From Mesobacillus sp. AQ2 (GTDB lineage: Bacteria; Bacillota; Bacilli; Bacillales; Cytobacillaceae): a DNA stretch of 64,000 bases. The DNA lies in assembly GCF_030122805.1 (NCBI RefSeq), contig NZ_CP126080.1, forward strand, positions 3,601,001 to 3,665,000, written 5' to 3'. Shown here piece after piece: positions 19,091 to 27,936 of the stretch. A model generated the notes under the pieces. The model did not search any database. It had not been told where the DNA came from and was given only the letters and a program-made list of their open reading frames with translations. Position numbers and translations under genes: made by a program. Position 1 is the stretch's first letter; each line of letters begins with the position of its first letter.

Positions 19091-19330
19091 GTAGACGCGC
19101 GATTTTCTTTTCTGGTTGCTTCCCATTTTTCCGCTTCCTGTGCCGGCCTTCTTTTTCGCCGTGTATAAGAAAGCCGCCAGATTCCCGGCAAAAACCAGCA
19201 GAGCGAGAAACAGCCAGGAGCCTGCAAACAGGGCTTCCTTTCCTCCCGCCTGGAGATTAATCTCCGGCAATGCGATGTAAAGCATGACGCCGCATAACAG
19301 CAGGTACAATAAGTAACGGTTCTTCTTCAT
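19082..19330 (-). CDS. Small two-helix membrane protein
   Basis: An 82-residue protein with two hydrophobic helices (YLLYLLLCGVMLYIAL and GSWLFLALLVFAGNLAAFLY) and a basic tail (KKKAGTGSGKMGSNQKRK). AGGAGGG precedes the ATG. It is clearly a real gene by its ribosome site and composition, but no family is recognised. It lies between ytoI and ytkL on the same strand, each with its own terminator. Confidence 0.75.
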   Translation of the reverse strand: MKKNRYLLYLLLCGVMLYIALPEINLQAGGKEALFAGSWLFLALLVFAGNLAAFLYTAKKKAGTGSGKMGSNQKRKSRVYTG

Positions 19331-19398
19331 TCTTGCCCTCCTATAGGTTGTCTTAATTCATATCTATGCTTAACAGGCAGAAAAAAGCATGGTAAATA

Positions 19399-19427
19399 AA
19401 AAAGCCGCACAAATTTTGTGCAGCCAT
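19399..19427 (-). terminator. Terminator of ytkL
   Basis: GCTGCACAAA pairs with TTTGTGCGGC on the minus strand and is followed by TTTTTT. Confidence 0.8.
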
Positions 19428-19432
19428 GGGTA

Positions 19433-20113
19433 TTACAATTCGATCGCTTCTCCCGCTTCAAGGACACGACCTTGATTGTTTTTCAGCATTTTTACGAAGG
19501 CATGGGGATCCTGCTTGATTGGCGGGAACGTATTGAAATGGATTGGCACAACTTGCTTTGCGCCTAGAAATTCAGCAGCCAGTGCCGCATCTTCTGGTCC
19601 CATCGTAAAATTGTCGCCAATCGGCAGGAATGCCAGGTCAATTGGATGCCTTTCGCCAATCAGCTTCATGTCAGAAAACAGACCAGTGTCGCCCGCATGG
19701 AACACTGTTTTTCCTTCTGCCATGAACAGGATGCCAGCAGGCATGCCTCCATAAATCACTTCATTGTTTTCCGTGACCATACCTGTTCCATGGAAGGCCT
19801 GGGTCATCTTGACTTTGCCAAAATCAAATTCATACGCGCCGCCAATCGACATCCCATGTGTGTTCAGGCCTTTCCAGCTTAAATATGTAGCGACTTCGAA
19901 ATTGGCGATTACCAGAGCATCATGTTTCTTCGCCAATTCAAGGGTATCCCCGAGGTGGTCTCCATGCGCATGGGTGAGGATAATCACATCTGGCTTCACA
20001 TCCTCCACCTTCAGATCGGTCAGGTCATTTCCAGTAATGAATGGATCAATCAGGATGGTTTTCCCATTCGATTCAATTTTAACAACAGAATGGCCGTGAT
20101 AAGATACTTTCAT
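19433..20113 (-). CDS. ytkL: Metal-dependent hydrolase, UPF0173 family (YtkL)
   Basis: A 226-residue beta-lactamase-fold hydrolase with the metal motif THAHGDH (about 47-53), FHGTG, the bridging FHAGDTGLF and a C-terminal PIHFNTFP histidine. Substrate is unknown. AAGGAG precedes the ATG at 20113. UPF0173 proteins are conserved next to M24 peptidases or ytoI in bacilli, as here. Confidence 0.93.
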   Translation of the reverse strand: MKVSYHGHSVVKIESNGKTILIDPFITGNDLTDLKVEDVKPDVIILTHAHGDHLGDTLELAKKHDALVIANFEVATYLSWKGLNTHGMSIGGAYEFDFGKVKMTQAFHGTGMVTENNEVIYGGMPAGILFMAEGKTVFHAGDTGLFSDMKLIGERHPIDLAFLPIGDNFTMGPEDAALAAEFLGAKQVVPIHFNTFPPIKQDPHAFVKMLKNNQGRVLEAGEAIEL

Positions 20114-20323
20114 ATTATCGCTCCTTTCATTGGGCTATTTTCACAAAAATCACGTTAGAAACCTTGCAAAAATCAGCCATATAAATAAACTATTTCAACA
20201 CCCTTTGACAATCTCCTGCTTCCATTTTCTTTTTACCCAACAACTCTTATCATTAAAAGTTTTACTTTTGACCAGGTAATTGCTACTCTCATAGTGTGAT
20301 GTACATATAGAGGAGGAATATCT

Positions 20324-21421
20324 ATGACTGAAAGATTGGCTGCGTTATCAGGATGGATGAAGGACAATGATGTGGATGTCACATTTATTACATCCCCTGA
20401 TAATGTATTTTATTTGAGCGGATTTTTAAGCGATCCACACGAAAGATTACTGGCTGTTGCCGTGTTCCAGGATGCTGAGCCTTTCATGATCTGCCCGGCT
20501 ATGGATAAGGAAAATGCCAAGAATGCCGGATGGGAGCTTGAAATCCTTGGCTACAGCGACACAGATGATTCAATGGAACTTGCCTTCAATGCGATGAAGA
20601 AGCGTATTTCTTCCATCAAGAAGATTGCAATTGAGAAGGAACAGCTGAATGTCGAGCGTTATGAGAAGCTGACTGGACTTGTAGGCAATGGTGAATTCGT
20701 TTCAGCAGAGGAAAAACTGCGCCTGATGCGGATGGTGAAAACTGAAGAAGAATTGCAAAAGCTCAGAAAAGCTTGTGAACTGGCTGATTTTGCGATTGAG
20801 ACAGGAGTCAGCGAGATCAAGGAAGGCAAAACCGAGCTGGATGTCCTTGCTGCAATTGAGTATGAATTGAAGAAAAAAGGCGTTACAGAAATGTCATTTT
20901 CAACAATGGTACTCACAGGAAAGAATGCTGCAGCTCCGCATGGCACTCCAGGGCTGACAAAGATCAAGAAAGGCGACCTCGTCTTATTCGACCTTGGCGT
21001 TGTGATGGATGGCTACTGCTCAGATATCACAAGGACCGTTGCCTATGGCGAGATTAATAAACAGCAGGAAGAAATCTACAACACCGTGTTGAAAGCACAG
21101 CTGAAAGCTTTGGATACAGCTCGTGCCGGCATAGCCTGCTCAGAGGTTGACCTTGCTGCACGCAAAGTGATTGAAGAAGCGGGATACGGCGACTACTTCC
21201 CGCACCGCCTAGGCCACGGACTCGGAGTCAGCGTCCACGAGTATCCATCATTGACTAGCACGAATCCATTACTAATGGAAAAAGGAATGGTGTTCACTGC
21301 AGAGCCGGGAATCTATGTGCCAGGCGTCGCGGGCGTAAGAATTGAAGATGATGTGGTCATCACCGAGGATGGAATTGAAATTTTAACGAAATACCCTAAA
21401 GAATTGGTATTTGTATCGTAA
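20324..21421 (+). CDS. M24B family metallopeptidase (Xaa-Pro aminopeptidase/dipeptidase-like)
   Basis: A 365-residue cytosolic peptidase. It has the N-terminal creatinase-like domain (about 1-125) and the C-terminal pita-bread domain. The five metal ligands are visible: Asp in VLFDLGVV, Asp in CSDITRT, His in RLGHGLG, Glu in FTAEPGIY and Glu in RIEDDVV. It most resembles the 360-residue Xaa-Pro peptidases of bacilli (PapA/PapB type, annotated PepQ in some genomes). GAGGAGG precedes the ATG. It is a single-gene unit ended by its own hairpin. Confidence 0.93.
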   Translation: MTERLAALSGWMKDNDVDVTFITSPDNVFYLSGFLSDPHERLLAVAVFQDAEPFMICPAMDKENAKNAGWELEILGYSDTDDSMELAFNAMKKRISSIKKIAIEKEQLNVERYEKLTGLVGNGEFVSAEEKLRLMRMVKTEEELQKLRKACELADFAIETGVSEIKEGKTELDVLAAIEYELKKKGVTEMSFSTMVLTGKNAAAPHGTPGLTKIKKGDLVLFDLGVVMDGYCSDITRTVAYGEINKQQEEIYNTVLKAQLKALDTARAGIACSEVDLAARKVIEEAGYGDYFPHRLGHGLGVSVHEYPSLTSTNPLLMEKGMVFTAEPGIYVPGVAGVRIEDDVVITEDGIEILTKYPKELVFVS

Positions 21422-21432
21422 AATAAGCCCAA

Positions 21433-21472
21433 AAACCGCCTGCTGTCATGTGATCCAGGCGGTTTGTTTTTG
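21433..21472 (+). terminator. Terminator of the M24 peptidase gene
   Basis: AAACCGCCTG pairs with CAGGCGGTTT around a 13-base loop; GTTTTTG follows. Confidence 0.85.
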
Positions 21473-21493
21473 ATTTTCATTGAGGAAGCTTCT

Positions 21494-21652
21494 TTTTTAG
21501 CGAGTTTCAATTTTTTATAGCGGAAATTTCCTTTTTTATATAGCGAAAAAATTTTTTATAGCGACTTTCCTGTTTATATAGCGAAAATTTCTTTTTTATA
21601 GCGACTTTCTTTTTTATATAGCGACTTTTGAATTTTTGTAGCGAGTTGGAAA
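21494..21652 (+). repeat. Array F: ~20-bp TTTTTTATAGCGA repeats
   Basis: TAGCG recurs at 21498, 21518, 21541, 21559, 21579, 21599, 21619 and 21639; five of the seven intervals are exactly 20 bases and the others 23 and 18, which sum to 41. The motif is T-run, TATAGCGA, then CTTT. It fills the space between convergent peptidase and queF genes. Confidence 0.88.
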
Positions 21653-21676
21653 AAATCCGTGTTTTTTTCCAGTTAA

Positions 21677-21706
21677 AAAAGAGCAGCATCTGCAGCTGCT
21701 CTTTTT
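21677..21706 (-). terminator. Terminator of queF
   Basis: AGAGCAGC and GCTGCTCT flank a short loop, with T-rich flanks on both strands; the stem abuts the queF stop. Confidence 0.8.
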
Positions 21707-21711
21707 CCTAA

Positions 21712-22209
21712 TTAGCGATTATCGACTTTTTCCGGGTACATATCGTGGTTCATCATCCGGTAGTTAGCCATTTCCTCGTATTTTGTTCCTGGCTTTCCGT
21801 AGTTTGTGTACGGATCGATCGAGATTCCGCCTCTTGGCGTGAATTTTCCCCAGACTTCGATATATCTTGGATCCATCAGCTTGATTAAGTCATTCATGAT
21901 GATGTTCATGCAATCCTCGTGGAAATCACCGTGGTTCCTGAAGCTGAACAGATACAATTTCAAGGACTTGCTTTCTACCATCAGCTTATCCGGGATGTAA
22001 CTGATATAAATCGAAGCAAAATCCGGCTGTCCTGTGATCGGGCACAGGCTCGTAAATTCCGGTGTATTGAATTTTACAAAATAATCCCTGTATGGATGCT
22101 TGTTTTCGAAGGTTTCCAATATTTCAGGGCTGTATTCGAATAAGTATTTGGTCCCCTGGTTTCCAAGTAACGTCAAATCTTTCATTTCCTCATCTTTTCT
22201 TCCTGCCAT
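21712..22209 (-). CDS. queF: NADPH-dependent 7-cyano-7-deazaguanine reductase
   Basis: Reduces preQ0 to preQ1 in queuosine biosynthesis. The 165-residue unimodular QueF shows Cys56 in [10 protein letters not shown], the thioimide-forming nucleophile, and the acid Asp63, plus the NADPH-binding motif [21 protein letters not shown] precedes the ATG. The other queuosine genes (queC, queD, queE) are not in this window. A preQ1-I riboswitch and terminator lie upstream, so the pathway product controls the gene. Confidence 0.97.
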   Translation of the reverse strand: MAGRKDEEMKDLTLLGNQGTKYLFEYSPEILETFENKHPYRDYFVKFNTPEFTSLCPITGQPDFASIYISYIPDKLMVESKSLKLYLFSFRNHGDFHEDCMNIIMNDLIKLMDPRYIEVWGKFTPRGGISIDPYTNYGKPGTKYEEMANYRMMNHDMYPEKVDNR

Positions 22210-22263
22210 TATAAAGCCTCCACTAATGTCCGCAAACGCTAAACGAGGCCGAAAACCCTGCTA

Positions 22264-22294
22264 ATAAAAAAACCACATCCTCATGGATATGGTT
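22264..22294 (-). terminator. Riboswitch-controlled terminator upstream of queF
   Basis: On the minus strand AACCATATCC pairs with GGATGTGGTT around ATGA and is followed by TTTTTTT. The 5' arm contains ATCCAT, which can instead pair with ATGGAT immediately after the aptamer, giving an antiterminator. Confidence 0.85.
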
Positions 22295-22310
22295 GAAATT
22301 ATTCAAATCC

Positions 22311-22346
22311 ATAGTTTTTTATAGAGGGTGTCCGCTATGAACCTCT
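22311..22346 (-). ncRNA. preQ1-I riboswitch aptamer
   Basis: The minus-strand RNA has AGAGGTTC, a TAGC loop segment, CACCCTCT and the A-rich tail ATAAAAAACTA. P1 is formed by AGAGG with CCTCT, and the loop pairs with the tail CUA to form the H-type pseudoknot of class I preQ1 riboswitches. It is followed at once by the queF leader terminator. PreQ1 binding should hold the tail and allow termination. Confidence 0.93.
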
Positions 22347-22616
22347 CCCGCGATGCAGGATTTGTATTCAATTTATATTGCCACTATAAAGAAATGTCCT
22401 GTTAAAGTCAAAAGAAAATTTTACAAAGACAAAAGGAGTTATGACAATCCCGTGTATTTCCAGTTTTTATTTTTACATATGTTCATTAGGTTATTTACAT
22501 TTGTTCAACCACCTGATATATTATTCATGTAAGTAACACATAATAACTTTGTGCTATATATTTTTGCTCATTATGAAAGCGTTTCATTACATTTTTTTGG
22601 AAAGGGAATGAATTAT

Positions 22617-23291
22617 ATGATTAAAGATTTAGCGGGTATGATTGATCACACATTGCTTAAAGCAAATGCAACTGAAGCAGAGATTGTAAAGCTGGCTGAG
22701 GAAGCAAAAGAATATAAATTCGCTTCTGTCTGTGTTAACCCAACATGGGTAAAGACTGCTGCTGAAATTCTTAAGGATGCTGAAGGTGTAAAAGTTTGTA
22801 CAGTAATCGGCTTCCCTCTTGGAGCTGCAACTTCTGAAACAAAGTCATTCGAAACAAAAAATGCAATTGTAAATGGCGCGACTGAGGTTGACATGGTCAT
22901 CAACATTGGTGCTTTGAAGGACAAGCAGTATGACCTTGTTGAAAAAGATATCAAAGCTGTTGTTGACGCAGCAAAAGGCAAAGCATTGACTAAGGTGATC
23001 ATCGAAACTTGCCTTCTTACTGATGAGGAAAAAGAAATGGCTTGCAAGCTTTCTGTTAGTGCAGGAGCTGATTTCGTCAAGACATCTACAGGATTCTCAA
23101 CAGGAGGAGCAACTGTGGAGGACATCGCTTTGATGAGAAAAACAGTGGGCCCTGATATCGGCGTTAAGGCATCAGGTGGCGTTAGAAGCCTTGAGGATGC
23201 ACAAAGCATGATCGAAGCTGGTGCAACAAGAATTGGTGCAAGCTCTGGCGTAGCAATTGTCAACGGATTGTCTTCTGACTCTTCATACTAA
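22617..23291 (+). CDS. deoC: Deoxyribose-phosphate aldolase
   Basis: Class I aldolase cleaving 2-deoxyribose 5-phosphate to glyceraldehyde 3-phosphate and acetaldehyde. The 224-residue TIM barrel shows IDHTLLK near the N-terminus, the Schiff-base Lys155 in FVKTSTGFS and Lys184 in IGVKASGG. The ATG at 22617 is spaced about 10 bases from GGAAAGGG; the ATG at 22608 is too close. It is followed 36 bases later by cdd, a pair for deoxycytidine salvage and catabolism. Confidence 0.97.
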   Translation: MIKDLAGMIDHTLLKANATEAEIVKLAEEAKEYKFASVCVNPTWVKTAAEILKDAEGVKVCTVIGFPLGAATSETKSFETKNAIVNGATEVDMVINIGALKDKQYDLVEKDIKAVVDAAKGKALTKVIIETCLLTDEEKEMACKLSVSAGADFVKTSTGFSTGGATVEDIALMRKTVGPDIGVKASGGVRSLEDAQSMIEAGATRIGASSGVAIVNGLSSDSSY

Positions 23292-23750
<459 letters not shown>

Positions 23751-23768
23751 TAGCTGCAAGTTAACATA

Positions 23769-23822
23769 AGGAGCAATTCCTTTCATCCTCGAAAATAGGG
23801 TTTTGGAATTGCTCTTTCTTAT
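23769..23822 (+). terminator. Terminator of deoC-cdd
   Basis: GGAGCAATTCC pairs with GGAATTGCTC across an approximately 24-base loop, and TTTCTTATTT follows. Confidence 0.75.
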
Positions 23823-23843
23823 TTAATCTATCGCTGCTCGATA

Positions 23844-23887
23844 AAGGAGGAAAGAGCCGTCCATTCATCAGGACGGCATACATCATG
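23844..23887 (+). promoter_or_regulatory. Ribosome site with hairpin in the spacer (AmiS/UreI gene)
   Basis: AAGGAGG (23844-23850) lies 34 bases before the ATG at 23885. Between them GCCGTCC (23856-23862) and GGACGGC (23871-23877) form a perfect 7-bp stem with an ATTCATCA loop. Folding it out leaves about 12 bases between the ribosome site and the ATG. No other in-frame start codon fits. Confidence 0.6.
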
Positions 23888-24499
23888 GGAGACGCAGGTT
23901 TATTATTATCAGGCGCAGCACTTTTCCTGAACAGCTTGATGCTTCTGGGAAAAGCGAATGCGAAAAGTGTAGCAGTATTCAATTTATTTATCGGAGCCAT
24001 GCAGGTCATCGTTCCATTCTATTTAATCATCGCATCTGACCAAAGCAATTGGACTATATACAGTCTTGCCAGCATCTTTCTGTTTGGCTTTACTTATTTA
24101 TATGTTGGCATGACCATATTGAAGGACCTTGATGGCAGCGGACTGGGCTGGTACTCTCTTTGGGTGGCTGTCATAGCCCTTATTTACGCATTCGTTGCAT
24201 ATATCCATTTTGGAGACATCGTCAATACGCTTACTTGGCTGATGTGGGCCTATCTCTGGTTCCTGTTCTTCCTGTCGATGGGAATAAACAAAAAAATCGA
24301 TGCGTACGTCGGCAAGGTAGCAATGGTTCAGTCATGGCTGACTTTGACTTTCCCGGCATTGCTGTCCATGACCGGCCTATGGAAGACTGATCAGGTAGCG
24401 CAAGCATGGATCTATTTCTCGATTGCAGCTTTTGTCTATTTTGCCTATATTACATTCAAGCTGAAAAAAGCAACTGCAAGATCTGAGAGATTCGCTTAG
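23885..24499 (+). CDS. AmiS/UreI family channel protein
   Basis: A 204-residue protein with about six membrane helices matching the AmiS/UreI family (GLLLSGAALFLNSLMLLGK at the N-terminus, then VFNLFIGAMQ, FGFTYLYVG, and WYSLWVAVIALIYA). Members conduct urea or short-chain amides. No urease or amidase gene is in the window, so the substrate is open. The family N-terminus supports the ATG at 23885 despite the distant ribosome site. It is monocistronic, with a terminator shared with ppaC. Confidence 0.9.
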   Translation: MGDAGLLLSGAALFLNSLMLLGKANAKSVAVFNLFIGAMQVIVPFYLIIASDQSNWTIYSLASIFLFGFTYLYVGMTILKDLDGSGLGWYSLWVAVIALIYAFVAYIHFGDIVNTLTWLMWAYLWFLFFLSMGINKKIDAYVGKVAMVQSWLTLTFPALLSMTGLWKTDQVAQAWIYFSIAAFVYFAYITFKLKKATARSERFA

Positions 24500-24532
24500 C
24501 CAAGATGGGTTTATCTGACCCCCAAAAAAGCA

Positions 24533-24574
24533 AAAACCGTCCTGCCGATTTGGCATGGACGGTTTTCTTTTGTT
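24533..24574. terminator. Bidirectional terminator
   Basis: AAAACCGTCC and GGACGGTTTT flank a short inner stem TGCC/GGCA between the convergent UreI-like gene and ppaC; T-rich sequence follows on the plus strand. Confidence 0.85.
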
Positions 24575-24579
24575 GGCGA

Positions 24580-25509
24580 TTATTTAGCCAATACGTTTGT
24601 CAGTACTGGAACGACTTGCTTCTTGCGGGAAACGACGCCTTTAAGTGTCGCTGTATTGTCTTCAAGCGTCACATTGAATGCTTCTTCGACTGCTGAAGCC
24701 TTTTCACCAATCGCAAGTGCAGCAGAATCATTTGTTAAAATATCCGTGATGACCAGCAAGAATAAACCAAGCTTCTTCTCAGCCACTTTCTTGTTCAATG
24801 CATCCTCAAGCTCCACCTTGCGTGAGAGAACATCATTGACGTCCACTGTGTTCACCTGGGCGATTTCAACCTTTGACTCACCCATTTGGAATTCCTTTGC
24901 GTCAAGGGAGATGAGCTCTTCAATCGTTTTGCTGCTAAGATCAGCGCCAGCCTTCAGCATTTCAAGGCCGTATTCTTCTGCATTCACTCCAGCAATTTCA
25001 GCCAGTTCACGAGCAGCCGCCACGTCCTGGTCTGTGCAGGTTGGTGATTTGAACAGCAAGGAATCGGAAATGATTGCAGACAGCATCAATCCGGCAATGT
25101 TCTTATCAATTTCAACATTGTTTTCCTTGTACATCTTGTTCAGGATTGTCGCTGTGCAGCCAACTGGCTCAACACGGAAATAAAGTGGATCGCTTGTTTC
25201 AAAATTGGCCACACGGTGGTGGTCAATTACTTCAACGATCTGTACATCAGTAATATCTTCCGCACTTTGCTGACGTTCGTTATGGTCGACAAGGATGACC
25301 TTGTCCACTTCTTCAGAAACCCTTCCAGCAAGGCGAGGTGCCTCAGCCTTGAAATAATCTAGTGCATATTGAGTTTCTCCATTGACCTGGCCCAGTCGGA
25401 CTGCTTCTGCATCGACACCAAGCTTTTGCTTTAAGTTTGCATACGCAATCGCAGAGCAGATTGTATCTGTATCAGGATTTTTATGGCCAAAAACAAGTAC
25501 TTTTTCCAT
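24580..25509 (-). CDS. ppaC: Manganese-dependent inorganic pyrophosphatase
   Basis: Family II pyrophosphatase that hydrolyses PPi and drives biosynthetic reactions. The 309-residue DHH-DHHA2 protein shows [21 protein letters not shown] and the C-terminal SRKKQVVP substrate loop. It starts [15 protein letters not shown] at 25509, behind GAGGAG; an adjacent ATG at 25512 is an equally possible start. It stands alone between convergent and same-strand neighbours. Confidence 0.97.
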   Translation of the reverse strand: MEKVLVFGHKNPDTDTICSAIAYANLKQKLGVDAEAVRLGQVNGETQYALDYFKAEAPRLAGRVSEEVDKVILVDHNERQQSAEDITDVQIVEVIDHHRVANFETSDPLYFRVEPVGCTATILNKMYKENNVEIDKNIAGLMLSAIISDSLLFKSPTCTDQDVAAARELAEIAGVNAEEYGLEMLKAGADLSSKTIEELISLDAKEFQMGESKVEIAQVNTVDVNDVLSRKVELEDALNKKVAEKKLGLFLLVITDILTNDSAALAIGEKASAVEEAFNVTLEDNTATLKGVVSRKKQVVPVLTNVLAK

Positions 25510-25629
25510 CATGACACTCCTCAAGTTACAATTTATCACGGACATTCCATTAAAGAACCCGTATCCCATAAATAATATACGCTAAAATTGAAAGATTTTA
25601 AACAGCTTTGTCCAAAATTGGCCCATATA

Positions 25630-25659
25630 AAAAGATCCGGATGCTTGGCTCCGGATCTC
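25630..25659 (-). terminator. Terminator of ald
   Basis: AGATCCGGA pairs with TCCGGATCT around TGCTTGGC; TTTTTATA follows on the minus strand. Confidence 0.85.
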
Positions 25660-25668
25660 AGTGAATCA

Positions 25669-26790
25669 TTAGATTTGTTCCAATAATGTTTTTGTTTCAG
25701 AATATACAAGGTTATGCGCTTCAGCGACCGCCTGGTATGTTACATAGCCATTAAGCGTGTTGATTCCTTTCAGCAACGCTTCATTATCCAGGCAAGCCTT
25801 CTTGTACCCTTTGTTCGCAATCTGCACAGCATAAGGCACTGTTACGTTTGTCAGTGCGATTGTGCTTGTCCGTGGAACTGCTCCAGGCATATTGGCAACT
25901 GCATAGTGCACAACACCATGCTTTTCATAAGTTGGGTTGTCGTGAGTCGTGATTCTGTCAGTTGTTTCAAAAATTCCGCCCTGGTCGATCGCGATATCAA
26001 CAACGACTGATCCCGGGTTCATGGACTGAATCATTTCTTCAGTCACAAGCTTAGGAGCCTTAGCGCCAGGAATCAACACAGCACCGATCACTAAGTCAGA
26101 AGCTTTAACTGCTTCAGCAATATTCAAAGGATTGGACATTAAAGTTGTAATATCAGATCCAAAAATATCGTCTAAATGGCGAAGACGGTCAGGATTCAAG
26201 TCGATCATAGTAACTTCAGCACCAAGTCCGACTGCCATTTTCGCTGCATTCGTCCCGGCTACACCGCCGCCGATAATGGTAACCTTTCCTCTTTGTACAC
26301 CAGGAACTCCGCCAAGAAGGATTCCTTTTCCGCCATGTACCTTTTCAAGGAACTGAGCGCCGATTTGTGTGGACATACGGCCAGCCACTTCACTCATAGG
26401 CGTCAGCAATGGAAGTGAGCCGTTTGCCAGCTGAACTGTTTCGTAAGCAATACCGACTACCTTGTTCTCGATCAATGCTTTTGTCAGCTCAGGTTCTGGA
26501 GCGAGGTGTAAATATGTAAATAAAATTAAACCCTCACGGAAATATCCGTATTCTTCTGGCAGAGGTTCTTTAACCTTCATGACCATATCCTGTGCCCATG
26601 CTTCTTGAGCGCTCTCGACGATTAAAGCGCCAGCAGCTTTGTAATCCTCATCCGTAAAACTTGAGCCGATTCCGGCACCTGTTTCGATATAAACCTCATG
26701 CCCGAAATTCACAAGGTTGACGACTCCTGCAGGCGTCATCGCCACACGGTTTTCATTATTCTTTATCTCTTTAGGTACACCGATACGCAT
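25669..26790 (-). CDS. ald: Alanine dehydrogenase
   Basis: NAD-dependent reversible deamination of L-alanine to pyruvate and ammonia; in B. subtilis needed for alanine use and normal sporulation. The 373-residue enzyme begins [20 protein letters not shown], has the substrate Lys in [11 protein letters not shown], His in [10 protein letters not shown], and the Rossmann motif [13 protein letters not shown]. The ATG at 26790 has AGGAGG upstream. It is monocistronic. Confidence 0.97.
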   Translation of the reverse strand: MRIGVPKEIKNNENRVAMTPAGVVNLVNFGHEVYIETGAGIGSSFTDEDYKAAGALIVESAQEAWAQDMVMKVKEPLPEEYGYFREGLILFTYLHLAPEPELTKALIENKVVGIAYETVQLANGSLPLLTPMSEVAGRMSTQIGAQFLEKVHGGKGILLGGVPGVQRGKVTIIGGGVAGTNAAKMAVGLGAEVTMIDLNPDRLRHLDDIFGSDITTLMSNPLNIAEAVKASDLVIGAVLIPGAKAPKLVTEEMIQSMNPGSVVVDIAIDQGGIFETTDRITTHDNPTYEKHGVVHYAVANMPGAVPRTSTIALTNVTVPYAVQIANKGYKKACLDNEALLKGINTLNGYVTYQAVAEAHNLVYSETKTLLEQI

Positions 26791-27183
26791 TCTTGCATAC
26801 CTCCTATGTATTAGATTGCTCTTCCATTTCAAGCTGCTTCTTCATACTATTTTAAAAGAAGTGGAAAAAAGTAAAAAGAAACAAGATTGAAAACACTTTC
26901 ATTTTAGTAGAAAAAAGAGCTTTTGGCAAAACAATTCGTATGAACTCCCCTAAAATATACTATTCTGAATATTAAAGATATTATCTCTCTTAATTATATT
27001 TCATATTGACGGTTAACTTTTAAAATCACTCTCTTTTACATTATTCCAACTGCAGCCATCTTCCGTTTGCAAAAAAATTGCTATCCTTTTAAAAGTCAAA
27101 GGCTTGCTAAGAACACTAGATTAGCAAGCCCTTACTACTTTTTCTATAATTTGCAGGACCTTTCAGGCTGTTTTCCCTAAAAA
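26791..27183. other. AT-rich ald upstream region
   Basis: This 393-base, very AT-rich stretch must contain the ald promoter on the minus strand, but no -35/-10 pair could be assigned with confidence. Bases 27101-27130 hold the terminator of the small gene that follows. No other feature is seen. Confidence 0.5.
27101..27130 (-). terminator. Terminator of the 51-residue gene
   Basis: A perfect 10-bp stem GGCTTGCTAA / TTAGCAAGCC with a 10-base loop; on the minus strand it is followed by TTTGACTTTT. Confidence 0.65.
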
Positions 27184-27339
27184 CTATCTCATTTCCTCAT
27201 CGGCTTCTGCGGCTGCTTTCATCTGTTCCTGGGGTACTATTCCGCTGTTGTAGGAATCCATGATCTGCTGGCTGACTTGCATAATACCCTGGTCATCATA
27301 ATCATAGGATGACCGGCCTTGTCTCTCCTTTTTATCCAT
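27184..27339 (-). CDS. Small acidic/hydrophilic protein, 51 residues
   Basis: An ORF with a perfect AAAGGAGGAACCAAT ribosome site before its ATG at 27339. The product starts MDKKERQGRSSYDYDDQG and continues with a helix-prone QVSQQIMDSYN segment and an alanine/glutamate-rich tail ending in EEMR. No family is recognised with confidence; it is loosely like small YozQ-type spore-former proteins. A hairpin terminator follows. The strong ribosome site and terminator support a real gene. Confidence 0.7.
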   Translation of the reverse strand: MDKKERQGRSSYDYDDQGIMQVSQQIMDSYNSGIVPQEQMKAAAEADEEMR

Positions 27340-27444
27340 ATTGGTTCCTCCTTTGATGTGATGCTTGCATTTATAGTTTTCGTTGGATTGTCACAGCTAT
27401 ACCAAGGAAACTGTTGTATAATATAGGTAAAGGAGGCGAGAACT

Positions 27445-27894
27445 ATGGCGCTATATTATAAGAATATTTTAGTTGCCGTTGATGGTTCTAAAGAAGCAGC
27501 ATGGGCTTTCAAGAAAGCCATTGAAATCGCAAAAAGGAACGATGCCAGACTGGTCATGACCCATATCATCGATTTGCGCACATTTGCCACTGTTGAGGCA
27601 TATGACCGCACAATCTCTGAGCGTGCGAACCAGTTTGCCACTGAGCTGATGGAAAGCTACAAACAACAGGCAACCGATGCCGGCATTAAAGATGTAAGCT
27701 ACGAAATCGATTATGGTTCACCCAAGGTCAAGATTGCGAAGGATGTTGCGAAAAAATACAACGCCGACCTGATTATTTGCGGGGCAACAGGAATGAACGC
27801 AGTGGAACGCTTCTTTATAGGAAGTGTGTCTGAACATATTACCCGCTATGCATCTTGTGATGTCCTGGTTGTTAGAACAGACAAAAATGATTAA
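27445..27894 (+). CDS. Universal stress protein (UspA family)
   Basis: A 149-residue nucleotide-binding alpha/beta protein. The N-terminus ILVAVDGSKEAAWAF and the C-terminal phosphate loop GATGMNAVERFFIGSVSEHI follow the G-2x-G-9x-G-S pattern of ATP-binding Usp proteins. AAAGGAGG lies before the ATG. It is divergent from the 51-residue gene and convergent with argH. Physiological role is not deducible. Confidence 0.93.
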   Translation: MALYYKNILVAVDGSKEAAWAFKKAIEIAKRNDARLVMTHIIDLRTFATVEAYDRTISERANQFATELMESYKQQATDAGIKDVSYEIDYGSPKVKIAKDVAKKYNADLIICGATGMNAVERFFIGSVSEHITRYASCDVLVVRTDKND

Positions 27895-27904
27895 TTACCA
27901 TCAT

Positions 27905-27936
27905 GAATAAAGCACGCAGCAAAAGCTGCGTGCTTC
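27905..27936. terminator. Bidirectional terminator
   Basis: AAGCACGCAG pairs with CTGCGTGCTT around CAAAAG, between uspA-like and argH. Confidence 0.85.

Larger units (their letters stand above)
22210..22616. promoter_or_regulatory. Divergent queF/deoC control region, with cre-like site before deoC
   Basis: Besides the riboswitch this region contains TGAAAGCGTTTCA (22573-22585), a 13-base near-palindrome like a CcpA cre site but one base short, placed 30 bases before the deoC start. Catabolite control of deoC-cdd is therefore plausible but unproven. No gene is seen. Confidence 0.35.

Noticed and set aside
22551..22616. Longer DeoC from base 22551
   Set aside because: The extension covers the cre-like site and ribosome site and does not match the family N-terminus.
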